From positions 26,552 through 90,551 of the forward strand of contig NZ_JACJVO010000035.1 in the NCBI RefSeq assembly GCF_014212055.1: a stretch of DNA of 64,000 bases. Reading direction: 5' to 3'. This document shows, one piece after another, positions 43,051 through 51,508 of this stretch. Positions within the stretch are counted from its first letter, which is position 1, and each line of letters opens with the position of its first letter. The DNA is from Cohnella zeiphila (lineage in GTDB: Bacteria > Bacillota > Bacilli > Paenibacillales > Paenibacillaceae). A program made the position numbers and the translations under genes. The notes beneath the pieces are model-generated. The model ran no database searches and was not told the DNA's origin. It saw nothing but the letters and a program-made list of their open reading frames with translations.

Positions 43051-45462
43051 TTACGGAAGAAGGAGCGTCTGACCGGGGTAGATCAGATTCGGGTCGGGCA
43101 GACGGTTCAATTGCTGCAGCCGCTGCCACGTCGTGCCGAGCCGAGCGGCGATCTTGGACAAGCTGTCGCCGGGACGAACGACATACTCCTCCTTGCTTTT
43201 GCCGCCGGCAAGCGACACGCTGCCCAGAGCGAGCCATCCGTCCGCGCCTTGTTCCGCATTGGCGAACCGAAACGGAATTGCTTTGGAAGTAACGGCGCCA
43301 AGCGGGTTCACGACGCGCATGTAAATGTCGTATTTGCCGTTCGCGAGCTCTCCGTTGTTCAGCAGACTCTGGAACGCCTTGCGGTTGACGTTCTGCCCTT
43401 CGTCGGGCAGGATGCCGCCGATCTTCCAGTCCGTCTTCCAGGTCTTGACGGTCTTGCCGCCGGACTTGGCCGCCAGCTCCACCTGCCAATCGTAGTAGAA
43501 CGGGGCGACGCCGCGGTTCTCGATCTCGACGCCTACCTTCAACTGGCCGCCGGTGCCGTCCAAATAGGCTTTCGGCACGTCATACTCATACCCCATGCGG
43601 CGAGATCCTTCCAACGCCCGCTTCAGCGAATCGCCGCTTAACGGAACCTGGAACACGCCCTGGTTCAGCAGGAACGACACATGCGTAAGCTCCAGGCTTG
43701 CGTAATAGTCCTCGCCCTGATGGCCGTCGATCGGATGTTCCGGATCGTTGTATTGCGGAGGATCGTTGTTCCACATCGGAACCTGAATTTCCGGACGCAT
43801 CTCTCCGCCCATCGGCTTCGTTTTCCAGAAATCCGTATCGCCCGCGGTAAGGACTCGGCCCCAGAAATGCCAATCCTGCCCTCCCATGCTTAACGGCAGC
43901 GTCTCGAAGGCGAAGGAATCGTCATGATAGCCGATGTCGAAGTTTTTGGTTTGATAAGTGTCGTTCGAAGCCGGATAGCGGACGAGCAGCCTGGTCTTGT
44001 CGAACGCCTGGTCCATCTCTTCCAGTACATGTTCTTGATTTTGCTCCGAGGGCATGAGATTCGGCTGGCGCACCGGCTCTCCCTTATCGTCGGTCAAGCC
44101 TTTGCCGTTCGCATCGGTGACGGGCTCCCAGCCGTCGTACGGATAGGTATGCCATTCCCCCCAGAACCCGATGAGTCCGACCATGATGAACCCGATGCGC
44201 GGATCGCCGTCGTAACGTTTGCCGAGCGCGGCAATGAACGTCCGGAACGCTTCGTTCAGATTCGGATCGTCCCAATCCGGCAGCAAGCTCGACGCGTGCG
44301 TGCCGTTGCCGTAATCGCTGTAAGTACGAGTTTTCAGTCCCCCATCCAGCAAGAATTGGGGAATGCCCGTCGGCTTGTCGGGATAGTCCACGTAGAAACG
44401 AAACACCGCTTGATGGCCTCTTGCCGCGATCGCATTCAACTGCTTGTCGACATCCGACCAATCGAACTCATTCGGCCCCTTCATGACGGCGTTCAGCGGC
44501 TCGTAGAAATACTCCATGCTGTAGGGCATCTGAGACGCGCGATTGCGCCAATCGTCGCCCGTCTTGTAAAATCCGTCGGTTCCCGCATCCAAATAAGGCA
44601 TGAAGCCCTTCAGCGGATTGCCGATCGGAGCCGGTGCGTAAGCGAGCTTGCGGATCTCTCCCGCCTTCGCCCAAGACGGAGCTTTCGGGGCGCTCGCCGC
44701 CGGGTGCGCGCCGCCGTCCTGGCCTCCGGAGGAGACGCCGCCGCCTGCCGCCGTTCCGTAAAAGCCGATATCGTCAAGATGGATGATATCTCCTTCGTTC
44801 GCGGAAGGATTGTACCCGAATTGAATGCCGGTCAACTCGTTTGGCTTAAGCGGAGCGGAACACTTCGTCTGATCGTTGCCGCACTGCCAGGAAGCCTGGT
44901 TGAATTGATCCCAGGCCATGCGAACCTCCCCTTTGAAGCCGGCCTCCACATGCAAGGAGCCGCCGTTGAAGGGCAGCGTCTGCCAATCCCCGCCGTCCGC
45001 TTTCGCTTGGGCCGAGCCGGTCAGCTTGAAATTGAACGCGCCGTTCGGTTCGTCCGTCTTGAGTTCCATTCCCAGATCGAGAGGGCGGTCCGACGATTCG
45101 TTGTACAACCGGAAAGCAACTCCTTCGAACGCCGATCCGTCCCGGTTCGCTTCCGCGATCGGATGCAGGATGTTGGCCCATGTCGCGGACGAATCGAGGA
45201 TCGACAGCTTCATGCCTTTCCCGCCGTCCGCTTGATCCAGAGCAATGCCCACCGAATTCGGCACATCCGACCAATCCAGCTTCCAAGCCGCCTGCAGCGC
45301 CGCATCGTCCGCATACGATTCGAAGTCGTCCAGCACCGTCGGCGCGGGACCTCCCGCCGCATCGCCCGGGGAATCGGCGTTCGAGATCGGCGCCGCCCAA
45401 ACGACGGCGAGCGAAAATGCCAACCCTCCAATCGAAAGCGCCTTCATTTTGGGAAATCTCAT
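43051..45462 (-). CDS. Secreted DUF4832-type protein with C-terminal LysM
   Basis: An 803-residue exported protein. The signal peptide spans about residues 1-30. Residues 45-235 form a beta-sandwich that looks like a carbohydrate-binding module (VLDDFESYADDAALQAAWKL). Residues 265-745 match the DUF4874/DUF4832 pair, with PIGNPLKGFMPYLDAG, IGFIMVGLIGFWGEWHTYP (Glu436), IGYHDDSFAFETLPLSMGG and MGGEMRPEIQVPMW (Glu554). The last 47 residues are a LysM domain (VVRPGDSLSKIAARLG, LIYPGQTLLLP) that binds peptidoglycan. A barrel fold with two conserved carboxylates 118 apart suggests a glycosidase, but no activity is established for this family to my knowledge. It is transcribed toward the sensor operon and divergently from the 1850-aa paralogue. 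Confidence 0.85.
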   Translation of the reverse strand: MRFPKMKALSIGGLAFSLAVVWAAPISNADSPGDAAGGPAPTVLDDFESYADDAALQAAWKLDWSDVPNSVGIALDQADGGKGMKLSILDSSATWANILHPIAEANRDGSAFEGVAFRLYNESSDRPLDLGMELKTDEPNGAFNFKLTGSAQAKADGGDWQTLPFNGGSLHVEAGFKGEVRMAWDQFNQASWQCGNDQTKCSAPLKPNELTGIQFGYNPSANEGDIIHLDDIGFYGTAAGGGVSSGGQDGGAHPAASAPKAPSWAKAGEIRKLAYAPAPIGNPLKGFMPYLDAGTDGFYKTGDDWRNRASQMPYSMEYFYEPLNAVMKGPNEFDWSDVDKQLNAIAARGHQAVFRFYVDYPDKPTGIPQFLLDGGLKTRTYSDYGNGTHASSLLPDWDDPNLNEAFRTFIAALGKRYDGDPRIGFIMVGLIGFWGEWHTYPYDGWEPVTDANGKGLTDDKGEPVRQPNLMPSEQNQEHVLEEMDQAFDKTRLLVRYPASNDTYQTKNFDIGYHDDSFAFETLPLSMGGQDWHFWGRVLTAGDTDFWKTKPMGGEMRPEIQVPMWNNDPPQYNDPEHPIDGHQGEDYYASLELTHVSFLLNQGVFQVPLSGDSLKRALEGSRRMGYEYDVPKAYLDGTGGQLKVGVEIENRGVAPFYYDWQVELAAKSGGKTVKTWKTDWKIGGILPDEGQNVNRKAFQSLLNNGELANGKYDIYMRVVNPLGAVTSKAIPFRFANAEQGADGWLALGSVSLAGGKSKEEYVVRPGDSLSKIAARLGTTWQRLQQLNRLPDPNLIYPGQTLLLP

Positions 45463-45887
45463 TTCCTCTTTTGCCTCCTTGGCTGATCTGCAATTTGATT
45501 AGGGAAAATTTTTGCTTCTTTTGTTCAAAAATTATATTAGCATAGGGCCTGCCCGATTGCATCAAGATTTGCTCTCCAAACCTTCTTATTTTTCGATATT
45601 TTTCGCTAGGAAACAAAGATTCCTGCTTGAAATTAAGGAAATCCGCATCTTGCGCGACCGGCAAAAGCATCCTATAATTTGAAATTAGTTGCGCAACTTT
45701 TTGACTTCAAGATTATCCCCATCCCTCTCCTGCCCGCTTTGCATCCACACGAACCGACCTCATCTCATCGCCGACAATCGAATGCATACGCACGGACGCC
45801 ATGACAGCTTCTTTTGGAAAGGAGGTGGTTTCATCGCGCTTACTTTGCTTTGAGCCAAGTTTCTCATTCTGAGTAAGGAGGCAAAGT
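45463..45887. promoter_or_regulatory. Divergent regulatory region of the DUF4832 genes
   Basis: This 425-bp AT-rich region separates the LysM protein gene (minus) from the 1850-aa gene (plus). On the plus strand TTGCGC (45650-45655) and a perfect TATAAT (45673-45678) with a 17-bp spacer form a strong sigma-A promoter. Just downstream, AGTTGCGCAACT (45687-45698) is a perfect 12-bp palindrome placed around the start point, like a repressor operator. On the minus strand TATAAT (45531-45536) is a candidate -10. The leader also holds an AAAGGAGGTGG sequence (45818-45828) not followed by a normal start codon, and the true AAGGAGG site six bases before the gene. Confidence 0.6.
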
Positions 45888-48800
45888 ATGTTGACCAGGA
45901 AAGCATTCTCGCTGCTTTTGATCGCCGCGCTGTTGTACGGCATCATCCCTTACAGCCTTGCATCCGCCGCGACCTTCTCCTATACGGGAGATCTCGCGAC
46001 CGCATTTCCGAACCCGGAGCGCGGCTACCACAACCGGTACGAGATCATTGACGATCCTAGCGTGAACGACTACGCCAGTTCCGCCACGAGCATCGCCGGC
46101 TTCAATCCGGACATGCTGGACCGAACGTTCGCGCGGGCCAAGGCGGACGGCGACACGCTCATTCACAGCTACATTCATCTCGATAAGTACAAGGACACCG
46201 ACCAGCTCCCGCAGGCCCTGCTGGACAACCTGGCCTCCGGACTGGCTGCGGTTCGCGCGGCAGGCCTGAAAATCATCCTGCGTCCCGCCTACGCGTGGTC
46301 CGATTCGCCCGCCGTTCCCGAGAGCCGCATCCTCGGCCATATCCGGCAATTGGATGCCGTAATCTCGGCCAACGCCGACGTGGTCAACCATCTGGAAGCC
46401 GGCTATATCGGTCCGTGGGGCGAATGGCATACGAGCCAGTATACCGATCCGTTCAGCCGCACCGATGCCGACACCCGTTACCGGATTATCCAAACCATTC
46501 TGAGCACGACACCCGCTTCCATTCCGGTCGTCATTCGATACCCGATTTTCATCAAGGAAGCGACGGAGCTGCCGACTCCTTCCGGCTCGGCGCCGCTCAC
46601 GCAGCAGGACAAAGACCGCATCGGCTTCCATAACGACTGCTTCCTGGCCGACAGCGCGGATATGGGAACTTACGACAACAACTCCTGGATGGGCTGGTAC
46701 TACGTCGAGGAGAAAAAGCAGTGGATGTACGACATGGCGACGGCTTCCGGCGGCAATAAAATGGTCGGCGGCGAAACGTGCGACGCCGCAGGCTCCGACG
46801 ATGCCGCGGGCGTCAACGTGCAGACCGAAATGAGCAAGCTGCATTTTACCGAAATCAACGAAGATTACGCGCCGGTCAACCTCAACATCTGGAAAGCCGC
46901 CAATCTGCCCGCCTCCGGCAACGACCCGGCCGAAACCGCGTTTACCCGCCTCAAGCGGAAGCTCGGGTATCGCTTCCGGCTGGTCGACGCCGACTTCCCG
47001 ACCTCGGCGAGTCCCGGCGCCGGCTTCGCCTTCTCCGCGCACCTGAACAATGACGGTTACGCCGGCATGATCAAGCCGAGGCCGGTCTTCCTCGTATTCG
47101 ATAACGGAACGCAGCGATACGACGTGCCGCTGCCCGGCCTGGATCCGAGGCTCTGGACGAGCGGCGCGGTCAACGTGCCTGCGCAGACCGTCACGCTTCC
47201 CGCCAATATGACGGCCGGAACTTACAAGTTGGCGTTGTGGCTGCCGGACAACGACCCCGGCTTGCGTTCCCGGCCGGAATATTCCGTGCGCCTGGCCAAT
47301 ACGGGGACTTGGGACGCCGCGAAAGGCTACAACGTGCTGGCTGCCGCCGTGACGATCGGCGCGCCGACGATTCCCGCCGCACCGGCCGGTTTGACGGCGA
47401 CGGCCGGCAATTCGCAAGCCGCACTCGCGTGGTCGGCTTCCTCCGGCGCCGCGACCTATTCCGTGTTCCGCTCGACGACGAGCGGCTCGGGGTACGCAGC
47501 GGTCGCATCCGGCATAGCCGGCACGAGCTACACGGATACGGGGCTGACGAACGGCACGACCTACTATTATGTCGTGAAAGCGGTCAATTCGGCCGGCACC
47601 AGCGGCAATTCCAACGAAGCGTCCGTCACGCCGAGCAACATCGTTCCGCCGCCCGCCGCGCCGACGGGGCTGACCGCTACGGCCGGCAACGCGCAAGTAT
47701 CGCTGACCTGGACGGCTTCGGCCGACGCGACGAGCTATCGCGTGCTGCGGTCAACGACAAGCGGCTCGGGGTATGCCGTCCTCTCCGGCAATGTGAGCGG
47801 CACCTCGTATACCGATACCGGATTGACGAACGGAACGACGTACTATTACGTAGTGCAAGCGGTCAATTCCGGCGGTACCGGCGGCAATTCCGTTCAGGCG
47901 AGCGCGACGCCCGCTGCCCCCGCCGCGGCGGTCACGATCGACTCGTTCCCGAGCCAAGCGAATTTCAGCGCGAAGGTGAACGACCTGAACCAGACGATCG
48001 GCTGGTCGATGGACAGCGTCTATTACGGCTCGGACACGGCCGGCAATCTGGTCATGAACTCCGGCGCGTCCGGGCAATATTTGCAGGAAAATATCAATCA
48101 GAGTCTGGCCGGGCTGCAAAATCTGATCGTCCGGGCGCGGGACTGGAACGACTCCGACACGGAGCAGCATTGGAACGTGGTGCTGAACGACGGCACGGAT
48201 CATACCGTCGGCCCGCTTTCCGCTTACGGCAACGTGACCGGAAGCTATACGGACCTGTCGATCCCGTTGTCCGCCTTCGGCGCCAACCTCGCGAATACGA
48301 AGTACATCCGAATCGTGCATAGGGATTCCACCTATGCCGTGCTGCTGATCGACGCGATCAAAACGGACGGGGCATCGAGCGGCGGAGGCGGAGGCGATAC
48401 GCAAGCGCCGACGGTTCCTTCCGGTGTAACGGCCGCCTCCAAATCGCAAACCTCGGTTACCCTCGCCTGGAACGCCTCGACCGATAACGTCGGAGTTACG
48501 GGTTACGAGGTTTACCGGAACGGTTCGAAGGTCGGCAGCCCGACCATTGCTTCGTATACCGATAGCGGCCTGTCGCCGGGTACGGCCTATGCGTACACGA
48601 TCGATGCCAAGGACGCGGCAGGCAACATCTCGGCGTTGTCTTCTCCGCTGTCCGTGACGACCGATTCGCCGCCGGCATTGGATACCCAGGCGCCGACCGC
48701 GCCGACGAACTTGAGCGCGACCGGCCACACGTCCGGCAGCGTCAGCCTGGCCTGGACGGCTTCGACCGACAACGTAGGCGTAACGGGATACGAAGTATAC

Positions 48801-51440
48801 CGGAACGGCACGAAGGCCGGATCCGCGACCGGAACGAGTTTTACGGACTCCGGGCTCGCCGCTTCCACCTCGTACACCTATACCGTAAAAGCGCTCGACG
48901 CGGCGGGCAACGCATCCGCCTCCAGCAATTCCGTTTCCGCTGCGACGGATGCGGCCGGCGCCGGCACTGCAGCGTCCTACGAAGCCGAAGCGGCCGGCAA
49001 CGCGCTGGCGGGAGGCGCCGCCGTCGCCGCCTGCCCGGGCTGCTCGGGCGGCTTCAAGGTCGGGTACGTCGGCAACAACAGCGGAACGCTGACGTTCAAC
49101 GGCGTGCTGGCCTCGGCCGCCGGCTCGTATACTCTGACGATCGCCTACTTGAACGGGGATGCCAGCCGGCCGGTGTCCGTCAGCGTAAACGGCGGAACGG
49201 CCTTGAACCTGACGCTACCGGGCACGGGCGGATGGGATCAAGTCGGCACGCAAACGGCAACCGTCGCGCTTCAATCCGGCAGCAATACGATCAAGCTCTT
49301 TATCGCCGGCGGCTGGTCGCCCGACTTCGATCGCATCCTCGTCTCTCCGCCGGGCTCTTCGATCGACCTGCAGGCGCCGACGGCGCCTTCGGGCGTGTCG
49401 GCAGCCTCCCGGACGACGACTTCCGTTTCCCTGTCTTGGACGGCTTCCACGGACAATGTGGGCGTCACCGCCTACGACGTGTATCGCAACGGCATGCTAG
49501 CCGGCAGCAGCGCGACCGCATCCTTTACGGATACCGGCCTCTCTCCAAACACGTCCTACAGCTACACGGTCAAGGCCCGGGACGCCGCCGGCAATGCGTC
49601 CGCCGCTTCCTCGGCGCTGCAGGCCGCAACGCTCGACGCGCCGGATACGCAAGCGCCTTCGGCGCCTTCCAACGTGAACGGGACGGCCTCCGGCACTTGG
49701 ATCAACTTGTCGTGGACGGCTTCTACCGATAACCGGGGCGTCGCCGGCTACGAGATTTATCGCGGAAGCGCGCTTGCCGGAACTTCGACCGGCACCGGCT
49801 TCCTGGATACGGGCCTCACGCCGAATACCTCTTACACGTATACCGTAAAAGCCAAGGACGCCTCCGGCAACGTCTCGGCCGCCAGCGCTCCGGCGACGAT
49901 CACGACGCTCGCCTCCGGCCAGGCGGAAGATCCGCCGACGGTGCCGGGAGGCCTGCCGAGCAATCCTTATCCTGCGCAATCGCCGGACGGCTCCTTGACC
50001 GTTCATGCCCTGGCCAAAGGGACCGACCCGGTCACGAATCCGCTCAAAGGCTTCGCCATCTGGTTCTATCCCGGCGACCATGCGGACAAAACGGCAACCC
50101 AGTACGGCGGCATCAACAACTCGGTCGAATGGCGCTACTTCGGTCTGGGCGAGCTGATGACCGGCATGAACACGTATAATTGGGAGCCGATGGAGGCCGC
50201 TTTGGACGAAGTCGCGTCGCACGGCAAACAGCTTGCGCTGCGCGTCGCTTCGTGCCAGTCGTTCTCCAGCAAAGATTATCCGGACTTCCTGTCCGGAGAG
50301 ATTCGCAACGGCTGCATTCTGAACTACGACTCTCCGACCGTTATGCAGGCGTTCCAGAACTTCATCTCCGCCTTCGGCGCCAAATACGACGGAGATCCGC
50401 GCATCGCGTTCATCACGATGGGACTCGTCGGCTATTGGGGAGAATGGCACACGTGGCCGAACGACGGCAGCAACGGCACGGAGAACTGGATGATCTCCGA
50501 TTCGGGCGCGAACGTGCTGATGGATGCCTACAATACCGCCTTCCGCAAAACGCCGGTAGAGAATCGTTATCCGCGCTCGGGCGGCGGCACGCACCTCGCC
50601 TCGCTCTCGCGCATCGGGTATCACGACGACTCCTTCGCTTACAAGGAGAACGATCCGAACCTCGGCCGAGTCGGCAGCATGACGCTGCCTCTGTCGATGG
50701 GCGGCAAGACGGACGCGCAACTGACGCAAGCCGTTCTGTTCGGCGCCGAGAACAAATGGATCACCGGCAGCTTCGGCGGAGAAGTCCGGCCCGAAGTGCA
50801 GGGCAGCTTATTCGGCCCCGCTACAGCCACCAAAGACGACGCGATGACCGATATCGAGATGACGCACGCCTCCTGGATGATTTGCCAGAACTGCACGTAC
50901 AACAAGAACGACCCGAACGAGGTGGCGGCGTGGCAGAAGATGGGCTACAACTTCTATGCAAAGAACGCCTACTTCGACAATACCGCTTCCGGAAGCTTCA
51001 AGGTCGGGGTGCAGATCGAAAATACGGGCGTGGCGCCGTTCTATTACGGTCCGGATATGTATCCGGTCGAACTGGCGCTGAAGGACGGCTCCGGCAACGT
51101 CGTAAAAACCTGGACGACGAACTGGGATTTGCGCACCATCATGCCGAAGCAAATTCGCGCATTCCCGGATTGGAACGTCCCCGGCAACCCGGTCTACGTC
51201 GACTTCGGCGCGCCTCAATATTTTGACACCACAATAAGCGCCGCCGGCGTGACGCCCGGCTCCTATCAACTCGTGATGCACATCTACAATCCGCTCTGGA
51301 AAATCAAAGAGGCCGACGTTCGCGCCAAAGGCCATATGCCGAGCTATCTGCCCTGGAACGATCCGCTTCCGATTCTTTTCGCCAACCAAAGCCAAGGCGC
51401 CGACGGATGGCTCGGACTCGGCTCGATCGCGATCCAGTAG
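45888..51440 (+). CDS. Giant secreted protein with two DUF4832-type modules, six FN3 and two CBM-like domains
   Basis: An 1850-residue exported protein with an AAGGAGG site. Signal peptide 1-27 ends SLASAATF. Module 1 (about 30-490) is of the DUF4874/DUF4832 type, with HLEAGYIGPWGEWHTSQ (Glu179) and MVGGET (Glu296). Two FN3 domains follow at about 494 and 586, then a beta-sandwich at 680-830, FN3 domains at 837 and 931, a CBM35-like domain at 1029-1150 (SYEAEAAGNALAGGA, CPGCSGG, KVGYVGNNSGTL), and FN3 domains at 1159 and 1252. Module 2 (about 1366-1850) is a second DUF4832 type with NPLKGFAIWFYPG, MGLVGYWGEWHTWP (Glu1519) and FGGEVRPEV (Glu1632). It lacks an anchor domain, so it is probably released or held by its binding modules. 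The FN3 units are close repeats of each other and of those in the next protein. Action on an external polysaccharide is inferred. Confidence 0.85.
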   Translation: MLTRKAFSLLLIAALLYGIIPYSLASAATFSYTGDLATAFPNPERGYHNRYEIIDDPSVNDYASSATSIAGFNPDMLDRTFARAKADGDTLIHSYIHLDKYKDTDQLPQALLDNLASGLAAVRAAGLKIILRPAYAWSDSPAVPESRILGHIRQLDAVISANADVVNHLEAGYIGPWGEWHTSQYTDPFSRTDADTRYRIIQTILSTTPASIPVVIRYPIFIKEATELPTPSGSAPLTQQDKDRIGFHNDCFLADSADMGTYDNNSWMGWYYVEEKKQWMYDMATASGGNKMVGGETCDAAGSDDAAGVNVQTEMSKLHFTEINEDYAPVNLNIWKAANLPASGNDPAETAFTRLKRKLGYRFRLVDADFPTSASPGAGFAFSAHLNNDGYAGMIKPRPVFLVFDNGTQRYDVPLPGLDPRLWTSGAVNVPAQTVTLPANMTAGTYKLALWLPDNDPGLRSRPEYSVRLANTGTWDAAKGYNVLAAAVTIGAPTIPAAPAGLTATAGNSQAALAWSASSGAATYSVFRSTTSGSGYAAVASGIAGTSYTDTGLTNGTTYYYVVKAVNSAGTSGNSNEASVTPSNIVPPPAAPTGLTATAGNAQVSLTWTASADATSYRVLRSTTSGSGYAVLSGNVSGTSYTDTGLTNGTTYYYVVQAVNSGGTGGNSVQASATPAAPAAAVTIDSFPSQANFSAKVNDLNQTIGWSMDSVYYGSDTAGNLVMNSGASGQYLQENINQSLAGLQNLIVRARDWNDSDTEQHWNVVLNDGTDHTVGPLSAYGNVTGSYTDLSIPLSAFGANLANTKYIRIVHRDSTYAVLLIDAIKTDGASSGGGGGDTQAPTVPSGVTAASKSQTSVTLAWNASTDNVGVTGYEVYRNGSKVGSPTIASYTDSGLSPGTAYAYTIDAKDAAGNISALSSPLSVTTDSPPALDTQAPTAPTNLSATGHTSGSVSLAWTASTDNVGVTGYEVYRNGTKAGSATGTSFTDSGLAASTSYTYTVKALDAAGNASASSNSVSAATDAAGAGTAASYEAEAAGNALAGGAAVAACPGCSGGFKVGYVGNNSGTLTFNGVLASAAGSYTLTIAYLNGDASRPVSVSVNGGTALNLTLPGTGGWDQVGTQTATVALQSGSNTIKLFIAGGWSPDFDRILVSPPGSSIDLQAPTAPSGVSAASRTTTSVSLSWTASTDNVGVTAYDVYRNGMLAGSSATASFTDTGLSPNTSYSYTVKARDAAGNASAASSALQAATLDAPDTQAPSAPSNVNGTASGTWINLSWTASTDNRGVAGYEIYRGSALAGTSTGTGFLDTGLTPNTSYTYTVKAKDASGNVSAASAPATITTLASGQAEDPPTVPGGLPSNPYPAQSPDGSLTVHALAKGTDPVTNPLKGFAIWFYPGDHADKTATQYGGINNSVEWRYFGLGELMTGMNTYNWEPMEAALDEVASHGKQLALRVASCQSFSSKDYPDFLSGEIRNGCILNYDSPTVMQAFQNFISAFGAKYDGDPRIAFITMGLVGYWGEWHTWPNDGSNGTENWMISDSGANVLMDAYNTAFRKTPVENRYPRSGGGTHLASLSRIGYHDDSFAYKENDPNLGRVGSMTLPLSMGGKTDAQLTQAVLFGAENKWITGSFGGEVRPEVQGSLFGPATATKDDAMTDIEMTHASWMICQNCTYNKNDPNEVAAWQKMGYNFYAKNAYFDNTASGSFKVGVQIENTGVAPFYYGPDMYPVELALKDGSGNVVKTWTTNWDLRTIMPKQIRAFPDWNVPGNPVYVDFGAPQYFDTTISAAGVTPGSYQLVMHIYNPLWKIKEADVRAKGHMPSYLPWNDPLPILFANQSQGADGWLGLGSIAIQ

Positions 51441-51455
51441 CTATCTGATTTAAAG

Positions 51456-51492
51456 AAGGCTCCCCTCTCGGCCGAAGCCGGAGGGGAGCCTC
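51456..51492. terminator. Terminator between convergent DUF4832 genes
   Basis: GGCTCCCCTC (51458-51467) pairs perfectly with GAGGGGAGCC (51481-51490), with an inner CGGC/GCCG extension. T-runs are short on both sides, so it may act in both directions with moderate strength. Confidence 0.65.
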
Positions 51493-51508
51493 TTCAACGT
51501 CAACTCGT

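Noticed and set aside
45864..47696. 610-codon open frame opposite the start of the 1850-aa gene
   Set aside because: It is low-complexity Arg/Gly/Val-rich antisense of a convincing exported protein and begins inside it.
47350..49900. Regularly spaced similar DNA segments that might suggest a repeat array or CRISPR
   Set aside because: They encode successive FN3 domains of about 90 residues in frame, without identical direct repeats or spacers.
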